This document shows, piece after piece, positions 39,626-49,260 of a DNA stretch of 64,000 nucleotides (the first letter of the stretch is position 1; every line of letters starts with the position of its first letter). Source of the stretch: Sphingomonadaceae bacterium 3R27C6. GTDB lineage: Bacteria > Pseudomonadota > Alphaproteobacteria > Sphingomonadales > Sphingomonadaceae. Under the pieces are notes generated by a model. The model did no database searches. It had not been told where the DNA came from and worked only from the letters and a program-made list of their open reading frames with translations. Location: NCBI GenBank assembly GCA_005503215.1, contig SCNS01000009.1:62001-126000 (forward strand), given 5' to 3'. A program made the position numbers and the translations under genes.

Positions 39626-41671
39626 ATGGGCGGGAGCTTCAACGTGACCCCGACCAAATTGCTCATCGGCCAGATCCTTGTCGTGTTCGCAATCGTGATC
39701 GCGGGCCTCTGGGCGGCGACCCAATGGGCGGCGGCGATGCTCGCCTACCAGCCCGAACTTGGTCCGGCCTGGTTCATGGCTGGAAGCACGCCGGTCTATC
39801 GTCCCTGGGCGCTCTTCCCCTGGTGGTATCACTACGATGCCTATGCGCCGCATGTTTTCGACAAGGCCGGCGCGCTCGCCGGCGCGAGCGGTTTCATCGG
39901 CTGCGGCGCGGCGATCGCAGGCTCGCTCTGGCGCGCGCGGCAGTCGCGTCACGTCACCACCTATGGTTCGGCGCGCTGGGCCAGGCCGAACGAGATCGAG
40001 CGGGCCGGCCTTTACGGTGATGCCGGCGTATTCCTGGGCCGCTCGCGCGGCCGCTATCTCCGGCATGACGGCCCCGAACATATCATGGCGTTCGCGCCAA
40101 CCCGTTCGGGCAAGGGCGTCGGGCTGGTCATACCGACACTGCTTGGCTGGACCGGCAGCGCCGTGGTTCACGACATCAAGGGCGAGAACTGGCAGCTCAC
40201 CGCCGGCTGGCGCGCGCGCTTCTCCCACGTCCTGCTGTTCAATCCGACCGATCCCGCTTCCGCCAAATACAACCCGCTGCTGGAGGTCCGGCGCGGCGAG
40301 CATGAGGTCCGCGACGTCCAGAACATCGCCGACATCCTGGTCGATCCCGAAGGCGCGCTCGAACGGCGCAACCACTGGGAGAAAACCTCCCATTCGCTCC
40401 TGGTCGGCGCGATCCTCCACGTCCTTTATGCGGAGGAAGAAAAGACGCTCGCACGGGTAGCCACATTCCTGTCGGACCCGCAGCGGCCGTTCACCGCCAC
40501 GCTCCGGCGGATGATGACCACCAATCACCTCGGCACGAAGGATGCGCCGCAGATCCATCCCGTCGTCGCCTCGGCGGCGCGCGAGGTGCTCAACAAGAGC
40601 GAGAACGAGCGCAGCGGCGTCCTCTCCACCGCAATGTCGTTTCTCGGGCTCTATCGCGACCCGACCGTCGCCGCGGTGACATCGCGCTGCGACTGGCGGA
40701 TCGCCGATCTCGTCGAGGCCGGCCATCCGGTCTCGCTCTACCTTGTCATCCCGCCATCGGACATCAGCCGCACCAAGCCGCTGGTGCGGTTGGTGCTCAA
40801 CCAGATCGGCCGCCGCCTCACCGAAAAGCTCGATGCCGATCCCGCCAGGGCGGGCAAGCACAAGCTCCTGATGATGCTCGACGAGTTCCCGGCATTGGGG
40901 CGGCTCGACTTCTTCGAGACCAGTCTTGCCTTTCTCGCGGGCTATGGAGTGCGCGCCTTCCTGATCGCGCAGTCCTTGAACCAGATCGAGAAGGCTTATG
41001 GCGAGCACAACTCGATCCTCGACAACTGCCATGTCCGCGTCGCGTTTGCGACCAACGACGAGCGCACGGCGCGGCGGATTTCGGACGCGCTCGGCATCGC
41101 CACCGAACAGCGCGCGATGCGCAACTATGCCGGCCACCGGCTCGCGCCCTGGCTGGCGCACGTCATGGTCAGCCGGCAGGAGACCGCCCGGCCACTCCTG
41201 ACCACCGGCGAGGTGATGCAGCTCCCGCCCAAGGATGAGCTTGTCCTTGTCTCCGGCATGGCCCCGATCCGCGCGAGGAAGCTGCGCTATTACGAGGACC
41301 GCAATTTCCGCGAGCGGATCGCACCGCCGCCGCAGCCCGCGCCCGGAGACTATCCCGACCGGCCGCAGGCACGCCCCAACGACTGGAGCGGACTGGTCCG
41401 CGCGCCCGATACCCGGCTCGGCAAGCCCGATGACGATGCGAAGGCGGATGAGGACGGCGGCTTGCAACAGCAGCGCCACCCCGGCCTCGGCGAAGAACCC
41501 GCCAAAAAACCCGAGCCGCCAAAGCAGCTCGACCTGCTCGGCCTGGACAGCGACGACACCGACACGATCGCCGACAAGCACGCGATGGACCGCGCCGGCG
41601 CCACCGGCACGCTGATCCGCGCTCACGCGATCAATCAGGGTCGCAGCGCCGACATGCTGCCGGACTTCTGA
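39626..41671 (+). CDS. traG: TraG/VirD4-type coupling protein
   Basis: This 681-residue ATPase links the relaxase-DNA complex to the mating channel. Two N-terminal membrane segments (LLIGQILVVFAIVIAGLW; GASGFIGCGAAIAGSLW) anchor it. The Walker A motif is APTRSGKGVGLV (157-168) and Walker B is LLMMLDEFPALG near residue 416. The last 110 residues are proline-rich and acidic and probably contact the relaxase. The gene starts the conserved traG-copG-trb operon; copG follows after 2 bp. A very long antisense open frame over this gene is a GC artefact. Confidence 0.95.
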   Translation: MGGSFNVTPTKLLIGQILVVFAIVIAGLWAATQWAAAMLAYQPELGPAWFMAGSTPVYRPWALFPWWYHYDAYAPHVFDKAGALAGASGFIGCGAAIAGSLWRARQSRHVTTYGSARWARPNEIERAGLYGDAGVFLGRSRGRYLRHDGPEHIMAFAPTRSGKGVGLVIPTLLGWTGSAVVHDIKGENWQLTAGWRARFSHVLLFNPTDPASAKYNPLLEVRRGEHEVRDVQNIADILVDPEGALERRNHWEKTSHSLLVGAILHVLYAEEEKTLARVATFLSDPQRPFTATLRRMMTTNHLGTKDAPQIHPVVASAAREVLNKSENERSGVLSTAMSFLGLYRDPTVAAVTSRCDWRIADLVEAGHPVSLYLVIPPSDISRTKPLVRLVLNQIGRRLTEKLDADPARAGKHKLLMMLDEFPALGRLDFFETSLAFLAGYGVRAFLIAQSLNQIEKAYGEHNSILDNCHVRVAFATNDERTARRISDALGIATEQRAMRNYAGHRLAPWLAHVMVSRQETARPLLTTGEVMQLPPKDELVLVSGMAPIRARKLRYYEDRNFRERIAPPPQPAPGDYPDRPQARPNDWSGLVRAPDTRLGKPDDDAKADEDGGLQQQRHPGLGEEPAKKPEPPKQLDLLGLDSDDTDTIADKHAMDRAGATGTLIRAHAINQGRSADMLPDF

Positions 41672-41673
41672 CA

Positions 41674-42099
41674 ATGGCCGCGATCAAACCCAACCGCGTC
41701 CGCTACCAGCTCTTCCTGCCCGAAGATCTGAGCCACCGCTTCGAGGCGCTGGCGAGCCAGCCCGGCGCGTCCAAATCGGCGATCCTCACCGACGCGCTCA
41801 CCGCCTGGCTCAACCGGCAGGCGGCGAGCGAGCTGGAGAACAAGTTCAGCCAGCGGCTCGATCGCATGTCGCTCGCGCTGGGGCGTGTCGAGCGTGACGG
41901 GCATGTGCTGCTCGAGAGCCTGGCGCTGTTCATCCGCTATGAACTGATGGTGCAGGCCCCTTTGGCCGAAGCCGACGAAGCGGCGCGTGCGATCGGCCGA
42001 GACCGCTTCGAGGCGTTCATTGCCCGCGTCGGCGAAGCGCTCGCCAGCGGCCAGCGCACGCTTGCTGCCTCCGCGAAAGACAATGGAGGTGGGCGATGA
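41674..42099 (+). CDS. CopG-family protein of the trb operon
   Basis: This 141-residue protein has an N-terminal ribbon-helix-helix (NRVRYQLFLPEDLSHRFEAL, then SKSAILTDALTAWLNR) followed by an alpha-helical tail. A CopG-type gene between traG and trbB is a constant feature of Tn4371-like and related ICEs, where it is thought to regulate transfer genes or assist at oriT. Its TGA overlaps the trbB ATG, so the two are coupled. Confidence 0.88.
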   Translation: MAAIKPNRVRYQLFLPEDLSHRFEALASQPGASKSAILTDALTAWLNRQAASELENKFSQRLDRMSLALGRVERDGHVLLESLALFIRYELMVQAPLAEADEAARAIGRDRFEAFIARVGEALASGQRTLAASAKDNGGGR

Positions 42100-43118
42100 G
42101 CGACACGCTTTTCGGCTCCGATAATTCCGCAGGGCGTCGGCGCGCGATGCTGCGCACCGCGATGGGGCCGACCATCGCCGCAGCGCTGGCCGATCCGGTG
42201 GTCATCGAGATCATGGTGAACCCGGACGGCGTGTTGCGCCTTGATCGACTCGGCGAAGGCCGGATCGATACCGGCACCAAATATGAGCCCGCGCAGGTCG
42301 AGCGGATCATCCGCCTGGTTGCCAGCCACGCACGGACAGAGGTTCATGGCAATGCGCCGATCGTGTCAGCCGAGCTGCCACCGCACGGCGAAGGCGCGGG
42401 CGAGCGGTTCGAGGGTATCCTGCCGCCGGTCAGCCTCGCGCCGTGCTTCTCGATCCGCAAGCCCGCGGCGCGCATCTACACTTTGCTCGACTATGTGCGG
42501 GACGGCATCATGCCCGCCGACACGGCGCGACTGCTGTCGATGGCCGTGGTCGAGCGCAAGAACATCCTGGTCGCGGGTGGCACCAGTTCGGGCAAGACGA
42601 CGCTTGCCAACGCGCTGCTCGCCGAGATGGCGCACCTCGACGAACGCGTCATCATCATTGAAGACACGCGTGAGTTGCAATGCGCCGCGCCCGACGTGGT
42701 GGGGCTGCGCACGCGTACGATTGGCACTGCCGGAGCCGGCGGCGTCACGATGGCTGATCTTGTCCGCTCGACATTGCGGCTCCGCCCCGATCGCATCGTC
42801 GTTGGCGAGGTGCGCGGGCGCGAAGCGCTCGACATGCTCAAAGCCTGGAACACCGGGCATCCGGGCGGCATCGCAACCGTCCACGCCAATTCGGCAGTGT
42901 CGGCGCTCTACCGGCTCGAGCAGCTCGTGCAGGAAAGCGTCGTCACCGTTCCGCGCCGGCTGATCGCCGACGCCATCGACATGATCGTGTTCATCGCCGG
43001 GCGCGGCCTCGCGCGCCGCGTCGACACGATCGCGCGCGTCGCCGGCCTCGATCCCGACGGCGGCTACGCCGTCCTCGACCTTACTCCCGACCACGCCCTC
43101 GAACCCCAAGGAGAATGA
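42096..43118 (+). CDS. trbB: TrbB, VirB11-type secretion ATPase
   Basis: This 340-residue hexameric traffic ATPase energises the Trb mating apparatus from the cytoplasmic face. The Walker A motif is VAGGTSSGKTTLANAL (about 157-172), the Asp box IIIEDTRELQC, the Walker B region RPDRIVVGEVRG and the His box TGHPGGIATVHAN. An N-terminal domain with EIMVNPDGVLRLDRLG is normal for the family. It is coupled to both copG and trbC by 4-bp ATGA overlaps. Confidence 0.95.
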   Translation: MSDTLFGSDNSAGRRRAMLRTAMGPTIAAALADPVVIEIMVNPDGVLRLDRLGEGRIDTGTKYEPAQVERIIRLVASHARTEVHGNAPIVSAELPPHGEGAGERFEGILPPVSLAPCFSIRKPAARIYTLLDYVRDGIMPADTARLLSMAVVERKNILVAGGTSSGKTTLANALLAEMAHLDERVIIIEDTRELQCAAPDVVGLRTRTIGTAGAGGVTMADLVRSTLRLRPDRIVVGEVRGREALDMLKAWNTGHPGGIATVHANSAVSALYRLEQLVQESVVTVPRRLIADAIDMIVFIAGRGLARRVDTIARVAGLDPDGGYAVLDLTPDHALEPQGE

Positions 43119-43468
43119 CCATGCGCTTGTCCCGTATTCCTGCCCGTATTCCCGATCGTCGGAGCATCTTCCTCACCGGCGCCGCCATCGGCCTCGGGCT
43201 TGCGCTCGCCGCCACCGCGCAGGCCGCCGGCTCGGGCATGCCGTGGGAGGAACCGCTTCAGCAGGTCCTCGAATCGGTCCAGGGTCCTGTCGCCAAGATC
43301 GTCGCGGTGATCATCATCATCGTCACCGGTTTGACGCTCGCGTTCGGCGAGACGGCAGGCGGGTTCCGGCGCCTCATCCAGATCATCTTCGGCCTGTCGA
43401 TCGCGTTTGCGGCGTCGAGCTTCTTCCTCAGCTTCTTCAGCTTCGGCGGCGGGGCGCTCATCTCGTGA
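43115..43468 (+). CDS. trbC: TrbC, conjugative pilin precursor
   Basis: This 117-residue VirB2-like pilin precursor has a long signal sequence (IFLTGAAIGLGLALAATAQA) ending in AQA-AGS, followed by the mature core with two membrane segments: VAKIVAVIIIIVTGLTLAFG and IIFGLSIAFAASSFFLSF. In RP4 the pilin is cyclised by TraF, which is encoded here at 23729. The start overlaps the trbB stop and its own stop overlaps the GTG of trbD. Confidence 0.93.
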   Translation: MTMRLSRIPARIPDRRSIFLTGAAIGLGLALAATAQAAGSGMPWEEPLQQVLESVQGPVAKIVAVIIIIVTGLTLAFGETAGGFRRLIQIIFGLSIAFAASSFFLSFFSFGGGALIS

Positions 43469-43749
43469 ACGCGCCAAATTCCTATGGCGCCAGCCATATC
43501 GAGGGGTTCGAGGCGCCGATGCACCGCGCGCTTGCCGAGCCGATCCTGCTTGGCGGGGCGCCGCGAGCGATCGCGATCGTCAATGGTACGATCGCGGCCG
43601 CGCTCGGACTCGGTCTCCAGCAGTGGATCGCCGGGCTGGCCATGTGGGCGTTCGGGCACACTCTCGCGGTGTTCGCCGCCAAGCGCGATCCCGACTTCGC
43701 CCCGGTCCTTGTCCGCCACCTTCGCCAGAAGGGGCATCTGTCATGCTGA
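43465..43749 (+). CDS. trbD: TrbD, VirB3-like inner-membrane protein
   Basis: This 94-residue protein begins at GTG 43465 within the trbC stop and shows the TrbD/VirB3 pattern. GFEAPMHRALAEPILLGGAP leads into two hydrophobic segments (AIAIVNGTIAAALGLGLQQW; IAGLAMWAFGHTLAVFAA) and a short cytoplasmic tail. It works with TrbE at the inner membrane. It overlaps the trbE start by 7 bp. A longer upstream open frame is a shadow of trbC. Confidence 0.9.
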   Translation: MNAPNSYGASHIEGFEAPMHRALAEPILLGGAPRAIAIVNGTIAAALGLGLQQWIAGLAMWAFGHTLAVFAAKRDPDFAPVLVRHLRQKGHLSC

Positions 43750-46211
43750 ATCTGCGCGAATACCGTCAGAAGGCCGACCGGCTCGCCGATCATCTTCCAT
43801 GGGCGGCGCTTGTCGCGCCCGGCGTGGTGCTCAACAAGGACGGCAGCTTTTTGCGCGTCCTCAGGTTCCGCGGCCCCGATCTAGAATCCGCCACCGAAGC
43901 CGAGCTTGTCGCCGCCTGCGCGCGGGCGAACAATGTCCTGAAGCGCTTCGGCTCGGGCTGGGCACTCCATTTCGAGGCCGAGCGGCGCGAAGCGCTGGGT
44001 TATCCCGACAGCAGCTTTCCCGATGCGGCGTCGTGGCTGGTCGATGAGGAACGGCGCGCGGCGTTCGAAAGCGCGGGCGCGCATTTCGAGAGCCGCTATT
44101 ATCTGACGCTCACCCTCCTGCCTCCGCCCGATCAGGCGGACACGGCGGGCCGAGCGCTGATCGAGCGCAGCGACGACGCGAAGGGCCGCGACTGGCGACA
44201 AGCGCTTGCCGGCTTCATCGCCGAGACGGATCGTGCGCTTGACCTGTTCAGAGGCTTCATGCCCGAGGTGCGCGCGCTCGGCGACAGCGAAATGCTGACC
44301 TTTCTCCACGGTGCGATCTCCGCGCGCCGCCATGTCGTCGCCGTGCCCGAAACGCCCATCTATCTGGACGGGCTGCTCGCCGACACGCCGCTGACCGGCG
44401 GGCTCGAACCGATGCTCGGCGACGAGCATCTGCGGACGCTCACCATCCTCGGATTTCCGAACGCGAGCCGTCCCGGCATCCTCGACGGACTCAACCATGA
44501 GGATTTTGGCTATCGCTGGGTGACGCGCTTCATTGCGCTCGACAAGACCGACGCAACCAAAGCGCTCACTCGCCTGCGGCGGCAGTGGTTCAACAAGCGC
44601 AAGTCGATCACCGCGCTGCTGCGCGAAGTCATCTACAACCAGCCGGTCCAGCTTCTCGACAGCGATGCCGACAACAAGGTGGTCGATGCCGACCTCGCCT
44701 TGCAGGCGCTCGGCGGCGATCATGTCGCGTTCGGCTATCTGACGACGACGATCACCGTTGCCGATATCGACCGCGCCCGCGTCGAGGAAAAGGTCCGCGC
44801 GGTCGAGCGCATCGTCAACGGGCTCGGCTTCACCTGCATCCGCGAGGGCATGAATGTGGTCGAGGCGTGGCTGTCGAGCCTGCCGGGCCATGTCTATGCG
44901 AACGTCCGGCAACCGATCGTCCACACCCTGAATCTCGCGCATCTCATGCCGCTGTCCTCGGTATGGGCAGGACCGGCGCGTAATCCGCACCTCGACGGTC
45001 CGCCGCTGCTTTATGCGGAAACCAGCGGCTCGACGCCGTTCCGTCTCAGCACGCATGTCGGCGACGTCGGTCATATGCTGATCGTCGGACCCACCGGGGC
45101 CGGAAAGTCGGTGCTGCTCGCAATGCTCGCGCTTCAGTTCCGGCGATATCCAGACTCCCAGGTCTATGTCTTCGACAAGGGATTTTCGGCGCGCGCGGCC
45201 GTGCTGGCGATGGGCGGCGCGCATCACGCGCTCGGGCTTGGCGGTGAGAGCGGTCATGCCGATGACGTGGGCGGGCGAACGATCGCCTTCCAGCCGCTGC
45301 GCCACATCGATCGCTCCAACGCACGCGCCTGGGCGACCGAATGGATCGGCGCGCTGCTCGCCCATGAGAAAGTACTGGTCACACCCGAGATCAAGGAGGC
45401 CGTCTGGTCGGCGCTCACCAATCTCGCGACCGCCCCGATCGAGGAACGCACGCTCACCGGCCTGTCGCTGCTGCTGCAATCGGCACCGCTGCGATCGGCG
45501 CTCGCGCCCTATACGCTCGAAGGATCGTTCGGCCGCCTGCTCGACGCCGCCGAAGACGATCTAGCGATCGCCGACGTGCAGTGCTTCGAGACTGAAGCGC
45601 TGATGGGGCAGGCGGGCGTCGTTGCGCCCGTGCTGACCTACCTGTTCCATCGTCTCGAGGAGCGCTTCACCGGGCGGCCGACGCTTCTCGTACTGGATGA
45701 AGCCTGGGTGTTCCTCGACCACCCGCTGTTCGCCGCGCGCATCCGTGAGTGGCTGAAGGTGCTGCGCAAGAAGAACGTCAGCGTCGTGTTCGCGACACAG
45801 AGCCTAGCCGATATCGCCGACAGCACGATCGCGCCGGCCATCATCGAAAGCTGTCCGCAGCGCATCTTGCTGCCCAATGATCGGGCGATCGAGCCGCAGG
45901 GCCAGACGGTCTACGTCCGCTTCGGTCTCAACGCGCGCCAGATCGAACTGGTCAGCCGCGCGACGCCCAAGCGGCAATATTATCTGCAATCAGCGCGCGG
46001 CAACCGGCTGTTCGAGCTTGGGCTAGGCCCGATCGCGCTGGCGTTGTGCGGCGCGTCCGATCCCGACAGCCAGAAGCGCATAGACGCGGTGCTGGCCGAA
46101 AAGGGCCAGGCCGACTTCGCCGCGACCTTTCTCTCCCAAGCCGGCCTCGATTGGGCGGCCGACCTGCTTGGGCGTCACCCTGCCGCCCGCCCCCCAGAAG
46201 ACAAGGAGTAA
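43743..46211 (+). CDS. trbE: TrbE, VirB4-type ATPase
   Basis: This 822-residue protein is the large ATPase of the mating apparatus. The N-terminal third (LREYRQKADRLADHLPW at the start) interacts with TrbD and the membrane. The C-terminal ATPase has Walker A IVGPTGAGKSVLLAML near residue 448 and Walker B LLVLDEAWVFLD near 655, followed by SVVFATQSLADIADS. ATG 43743 was used because the family starts at this MLNLREY sequence; the open frame upstream to 43407 is a shadow of trbC/trbD. Six bases separate its stop from trbJ. Confidence 0.95.
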   Translation: MLNLREYRQKADRLADHLPWAALVAPGVVLNKDGSFLRVLRFRGPDLESATEAELVAACARANNVLKRFGSGWALHFEAERREALGYPDSSFPDAASWLVDEERRAAFESAGAHFESRYYLTLTLLPPPDQADTAGRALIERSDDAKGRDWRQALAGFIAETDRALDLFRGFMPEVRALGDSEMLTFLHGAISARRHVVAVPETPIYLDGLLADTPLTGGLEPMLGDEHLRTLTILGFPNASRPGILDGLNHEDFGYRWVTRFIALDKTDATKALTRLRRQWFNKRKSITALLREVIYNQPVQLLDSDADNKVVDADLALQALGGDHVAFGYLTTTITVADIDRARVEEKVRAVERIVNGLGFTCIREGMNVVEAWLSSLPGHVYANVRQPIVHTLNLAHLMPLSSVWAGPARNPHLDGPPLLYAETSGSTPFRLSTHVGDVGHMLIVGPTGAGKSVLLAMLALQFRRYPDSQVYVFDKGFSARAAVLAMGGAHHALGLGGESGHADDVGGRTIAFQPLRHIDRSNARAWATEWIGALLAHEKVLVTPEIKEAVWSALTNLATAPIEERTLTGLSLLLQSAPLRSALAPYTLEGSFGRLLDAAEDDLAIADVQCFETEALMGQAGVVAPVLTYLFHRLEERFTGRPTLLVLDEAWVFLDHPLFAARIREWLKVLRKKNVSVVFATQSLADIADSTIAPAIIESCPQRILLPNDRAIEPQGQTVYVRFGLNARQIELVSRATPKRQYYLQSARGNRLFELGLGPIALALCGASDPDSQKRIDAVLAEKGQADFAATFLSQAGLDWAADLLGRHPAARPPEDKE

Positions 46212-46217
46212 TTTCCC

Positions 46218-46970
46218 GTGCCCCGTATCCCTATCCGCAAATATGCGTGCCTCTCCGCTCTCGCGCTCGGCGCCGTCGGCTCGCTCGGTATCGGCATCGC
46301 GTTGACCTCGACGCCCGTCGCGGCCCAGCTCAGTGTGTTCGATCCATCGAACTATTCGCAAAACCTGCTCACCGCCGCGCGCACGCTTGCCCAGATCAAC
46401 AACCAGATCCAGAGTCTCCAGAACGAAGCGCAGATGCTGATCAACCAGGGCAAGAACCTGTCCCGGATCGATTTCCCGCAACTTCAGGAGCTTCGCCAGC
46501 GCCTCCAGCAGATCGACCAGCTCATGGGCCAGGCGCAGGGCGTCGACTTCCGCATCGATCAGCTCGACGAGCGCTTCCGCCAGCTCTACCCGCAGGAGTT
46601 CGATCAGGTGTTCCGCCGCGATCAGCGTGTGGCTCGCGCACGCGATCAACTCGATACCGCGATGTCCGCGTTTCGCCAGACGATGGGGGTCCAGAACCGC
46701 ATCGTCGACAACGTACGGAGCGACACGCAGGCGCTCGCCGACATCGTCGCGCGCAGCCAGGGCGCGGAAGGCTCGCTTCAGGCGCAGCAGGCCACGAACC
46801 AGCTTCTCGCGCTCACCGCCAAGCAGCAGCTCCAGCTTCAGCAAATGATGGCGGCGCAGTTCCGGGCGGAATCGGTCGAGCAGGCGCAGCGGGGCCAGAT
46901 CGCGCGCGAGGCACGCGAGTCGACGCGCCGCTTCCTCGGCGACGGCAAGGCTTACACGCCACGCCAATGA
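46218..46970 (+). CDS. trbJ: TrbJ, VirB5-like pilus/periplasmic protein
   Basis: This 250-residue protein starts at GTG 46218 with AAGGAG upstream. A signal sequence (LALGAVGSLGIGIALTSTPV, then AAQ) is followed by an extended glutamine-rich coiled-coil: LAQINNQIQSLQNEAQMLIN and later LLALTAKQQLQLQQMMAAQF. This matches TrbJ, which is exposed at the pilus tip or periplasm. The usual small lipoprotein gene trbK, expected next, is not found in the 136 bp before trbL. Confidence 0.92.
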   Translation: MPRIPIRKYACLSALALGAVGSLGIGIALTSTPVAAQLSVFDPSNYSQNLLTAARTLAQINNQIQSLQNEAQMLINQGKNLSRIDFPQLQELRQRLQQIDQLMGQAQGVDFRIDQLDERFRQLYPQEFDQVFRRDQRVARARDQLDTAMSAFRQTMGVQNRIVDNVRSDTQALADIVARSQGAEGSLQAQQATNQLLALTAKQQLQLQQMMAAQFRAESVEQAQRGQIAREARESTRRFLGDGKAYTPRQ

Positions 46971-47106
46971 GCTGAGGCAGGCGAGGACCGCGCCCCCAGC
47001 TCCCCCCGGGTCCGAACCTGTCTCGTCGCGGGGGCCGTAGGGCTTGCCCCTCTCATGGCCGCCGGTCCCCGCGACACCTTTCAACTTCAAGCAGGAACCC
47101 GCCCAT

Positions 47107-48414
47107 ATGGATGACCTGAATGTCATCGATCAGTTCATGGAGGCCTTCGCCTCCTACATCGACAGCGGGTTCGGCCTGTTGGGCGGTGACGTCGGTTTCC
47201 TGACCACGATCCTGATCGGCATCGACATCACGCTCGCCGGGCTGTTCTGGGCGCTCGGCGGCGAAGACGACGTCATCGCCAAGTTCCTCAAAAAGATCCT
47301 CTATGTCGGCGTCTTCGCCCTGATCCTCAACAGCTTCTCGACACTGTCCGATATCATCTTTCGCAGCTTCGCCGGCCTCGGCCTCACCGCAGGGGGCAGC
47401 GCGATTACGGCTGACGATTTATTGCGACCCGGCAAGCTGGCCGGGACCGGCTTCGAGGCAGCATGGCCGCTCCTCGAGCAGGCGAAGGAGTTGGTTGGCC
47501 CGATCGCCTTCTTCGACAATTTCATCGAGATCGCCGTGCTGGTGATCGCCTGGGTCGTCGTCATCGCCGCCTTTTTCATCCTCGCGATCCAGCTTTTCAT
47601 CACAATCCTCGAATTCAAGCTTACTTCGCTCGCCGGCTTCGTGCTCGTGCCCTTTGCGCTGTGGAACCGCACGTCGTTCCTCGCCGAACGGGTGCTCGGG
47701 AACGTCGTCAGTTCGGGCATCAAGGTCATGGTGCTCGCGGTCATCGTCGGCATCGGCTCTAACTATTTCGCCGACTTCACCAGTGCGATCACCGGCGACG
47801 AGGTGTCGATCGAACAGGCCGTGTCGCTGATGCTCGCGAGCCTCGCGATCTTTGGCCTCTCCATCTTCGGCCCGGGAATCGCATCCGGCCTCGTCGCCGG
47901 CGCGCCGCAGCTCGGCGCCGGATCGGTGATCGCCACTACCGTGCTTGCCGGCGGAGGTCTTGCGATGGCAGGCGCTGGCGCCGTCGGCGCGGCACGCGGT
48001 CTCGCGGGGGCCGGTCTCGGCGCGATCCGCGCCGGTACATCGATGGGGTCTGCCGCATCCACTGCCTACAAGCTCGGGCAGGAAACCTCGGGCTCGACCA
48101 GCGTCGGCGCGGGCCTCGGCGGCGTTGCGACCGCCATGCGCGGCGCGGCTGCCAACCGGATGAGCGGCGGTCTCGGCGTTAGCGCTGCCGCCGATCGTGG
48201 GCAGCGCGCCGCATGGGAAGCAGGAAGCACCCGTGCCGGCGGCGCCGCCCCCGCAGCCGCGCCGATAGGCGCAGCTGAAGGAACACCCGCCTGGGCGCAG
48301 AAGCTTCATGCCAGCCAGAATGCTCGCCACCGCCGCCAGATGGCGATCCACGCAATCCAGGGCGGCGACCGCGGCGGCGCTGGCGCCACTCCAGACATCA
48401 AGGAAAGGGACTGA
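47107..48414 (+). CDS. trbL: TrbL, VirB6-like polytopic membrane protein
   Basis: This 435-residue inner-membrane channel component has at least six hydrophobic segments in its first 300 residues, for example TTILIGIDITLAGLFWALGG, IAVLVIAWVVVIAAFFILAI and LMLASLAIFGLSIFGPGIA. A long alanine/glycine-rich cytoplasmic tail (GAVGAARGLAGAGLGAIRAG and on) follows. ATG 47107 (MDDLNVIDQFMEAF) was chosen; the frame is open from 47044 but those codons lack a ribosome site and family similarity. trbF follows after 3 bp. Confidence 0.93.
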   Translation: MDDLNVIDQFMEAFASYIDSGFGLLGGDVGFLTTILIGIDITLAGLFWALGGEDDVIAKFLKKILYVGVFALILNSFSTLSDIIFRSFAGLGLTAGGSAITADDLLRPGKLAGTGFEAAWPLLEQAKELVGPIAFFDNFIEIAVLVIAWVVVIAAFFILAIQLFITILEFKLTSLAGFVLVPFALWNRTSFLAERVLGNVVSSGIKVMVLAVIVGIGSNYFADFTSAITGDEVSIEQAVSLMLASLAIFGLSIFGPGIASGLVAGAPQLGAGSVIATTVLAGGGLAMAGAGAVGAARGLAGAGLGAIRAGTSMGSAASTAYKLGQETSGSTSVGAGLGGVATAMRGAAANRMSGGLGVSAAADRGQRAAWEAGSTRAGGAAPAAAPIGAAEGTPAWAQKLHASQNARHRRQMAIHAIQGGDRGGAGATPDIKERD

Positions 48415-48417
48415 GCG

Positions 48418-49260
48418 ATGAAATTTCGACGCGCATTGCAGCGCTATGGGCGAACGCCCGAACCCGAGACACCCTACCAACGAGCGGGCCAGCTTTGGGA
48501 TGAGCGTATCGGCTCGGCTCGCGCACAGGCGAAGAACTGGCGGCTGATGGCCTTCGGCGGCCTGTTCCTGACCACTGGTCTGTCGGGCGCGCTGGTCTGG
48601 CAATCGATGCAAAGCCGCGTCGTGCCCTATGTGGTCGAGGTCGATGCACTCGGGCAAGCACAGGCCGTCGCGCCTGCCGCCAAGGACTATCGGCCGACCG
48701 ATCCGCAGATCGCATGGTTCCTCGGCCGGTTCATCACCGGCGTTCGAGCGCGCTCGCTCGATCCGGTATTGATGCGTGAAAACTGGCTATCAGCCTATGA
48801 TTTCGCGACCGAACGTGCGTCACTGTTCCTCGGCGAATATGCCCGCACCTCCAATCCGTTCGCCGATGTCGGGCGCAAGACGGTTTCGGTGCAGGTGACG
48901 AGCGTCGTCCGCGCGTCGGATACGAGCTTCCAGGTCAAATGGACCGAGCAGCAATATGAGCGGGGAAGCCTCGCCAGCACGTCACGCTGGACGGCGATGC
49001 TCACGGTGAAGATCAAGCCGCCGCGCTTGGCCGATGTGCTCCGAAAAAACCCGCTCGGTCTCTATGTTGACGCGATCGACTGGAGCCGCGAACTGGAAAC
49101 GCCTCAGGACCGGCCGCCTTCGCCGCAACCATCGGCCGTGCCCGATCCCGCACAATCACTCCCGGTCGCGCCGCCCACCGACATTCCGCTGGGCTCGCCG
49201 CTCGATCCGACCCTTGCTCAACCCGCAGCCGCACCATCCCCCGAAAGGACCGACCAATGA
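48418..49260 (+). CDS. trbF: TrbF, VirB8-like core protein
   Basis: This 280-residue protein has a short cytoplasmic start (RRALQRYGRTPEPETPYQRA), one membrane segment near residues 42-58 (LMAFGGLFLTTGLSGALVW) and a periplasmic NTF2-like domain with VVPYVVEVDALGQAQAV and FQVKWTEQQYERG, as in VirB8/TrbF proteins that nucleate the channel core. The proline-rich C-terminus is variable in the family. It overlaps trbG by 4 bp. Confidence 0.93.
   Translation: MKFRRALQRYGRTPEPETPYQRAGQLWDERIGSARAQAKNWRLMAFGGLFLTTGLSGALVWQSMQSRVVPYVVEVDALGQAQAVAPAAKDYRPTDPQIAWFLGRFITGVRARSLDPVLMRENWLSAYDFATERASLFLGEYARTSNPFADVGRKTVSVQVTSVVRASDTSFQVKWTEQQYERGSLASTSRWTAMLTVKIKPPRLADVLRKNPLGLYVDAIDWSRELETPQDRPPSPQPSAVPDPAQSLPVAPPTDIPLGSPLDPTLAQPAAAPSPERTDQ

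Noticed and set aside
39404..41674. 756-codon open frame on the minus strand opposite traG
   Set aside because: It mirrors traG codons in GC-rich DNA, has no ribosome site and no recognisable domain; traG itself has full Walker motifs.
46971..47106. A hidden trbK gene between trbJ and trbL
   Set aside because: No start codon with an adequate frame and no lipobox were found.
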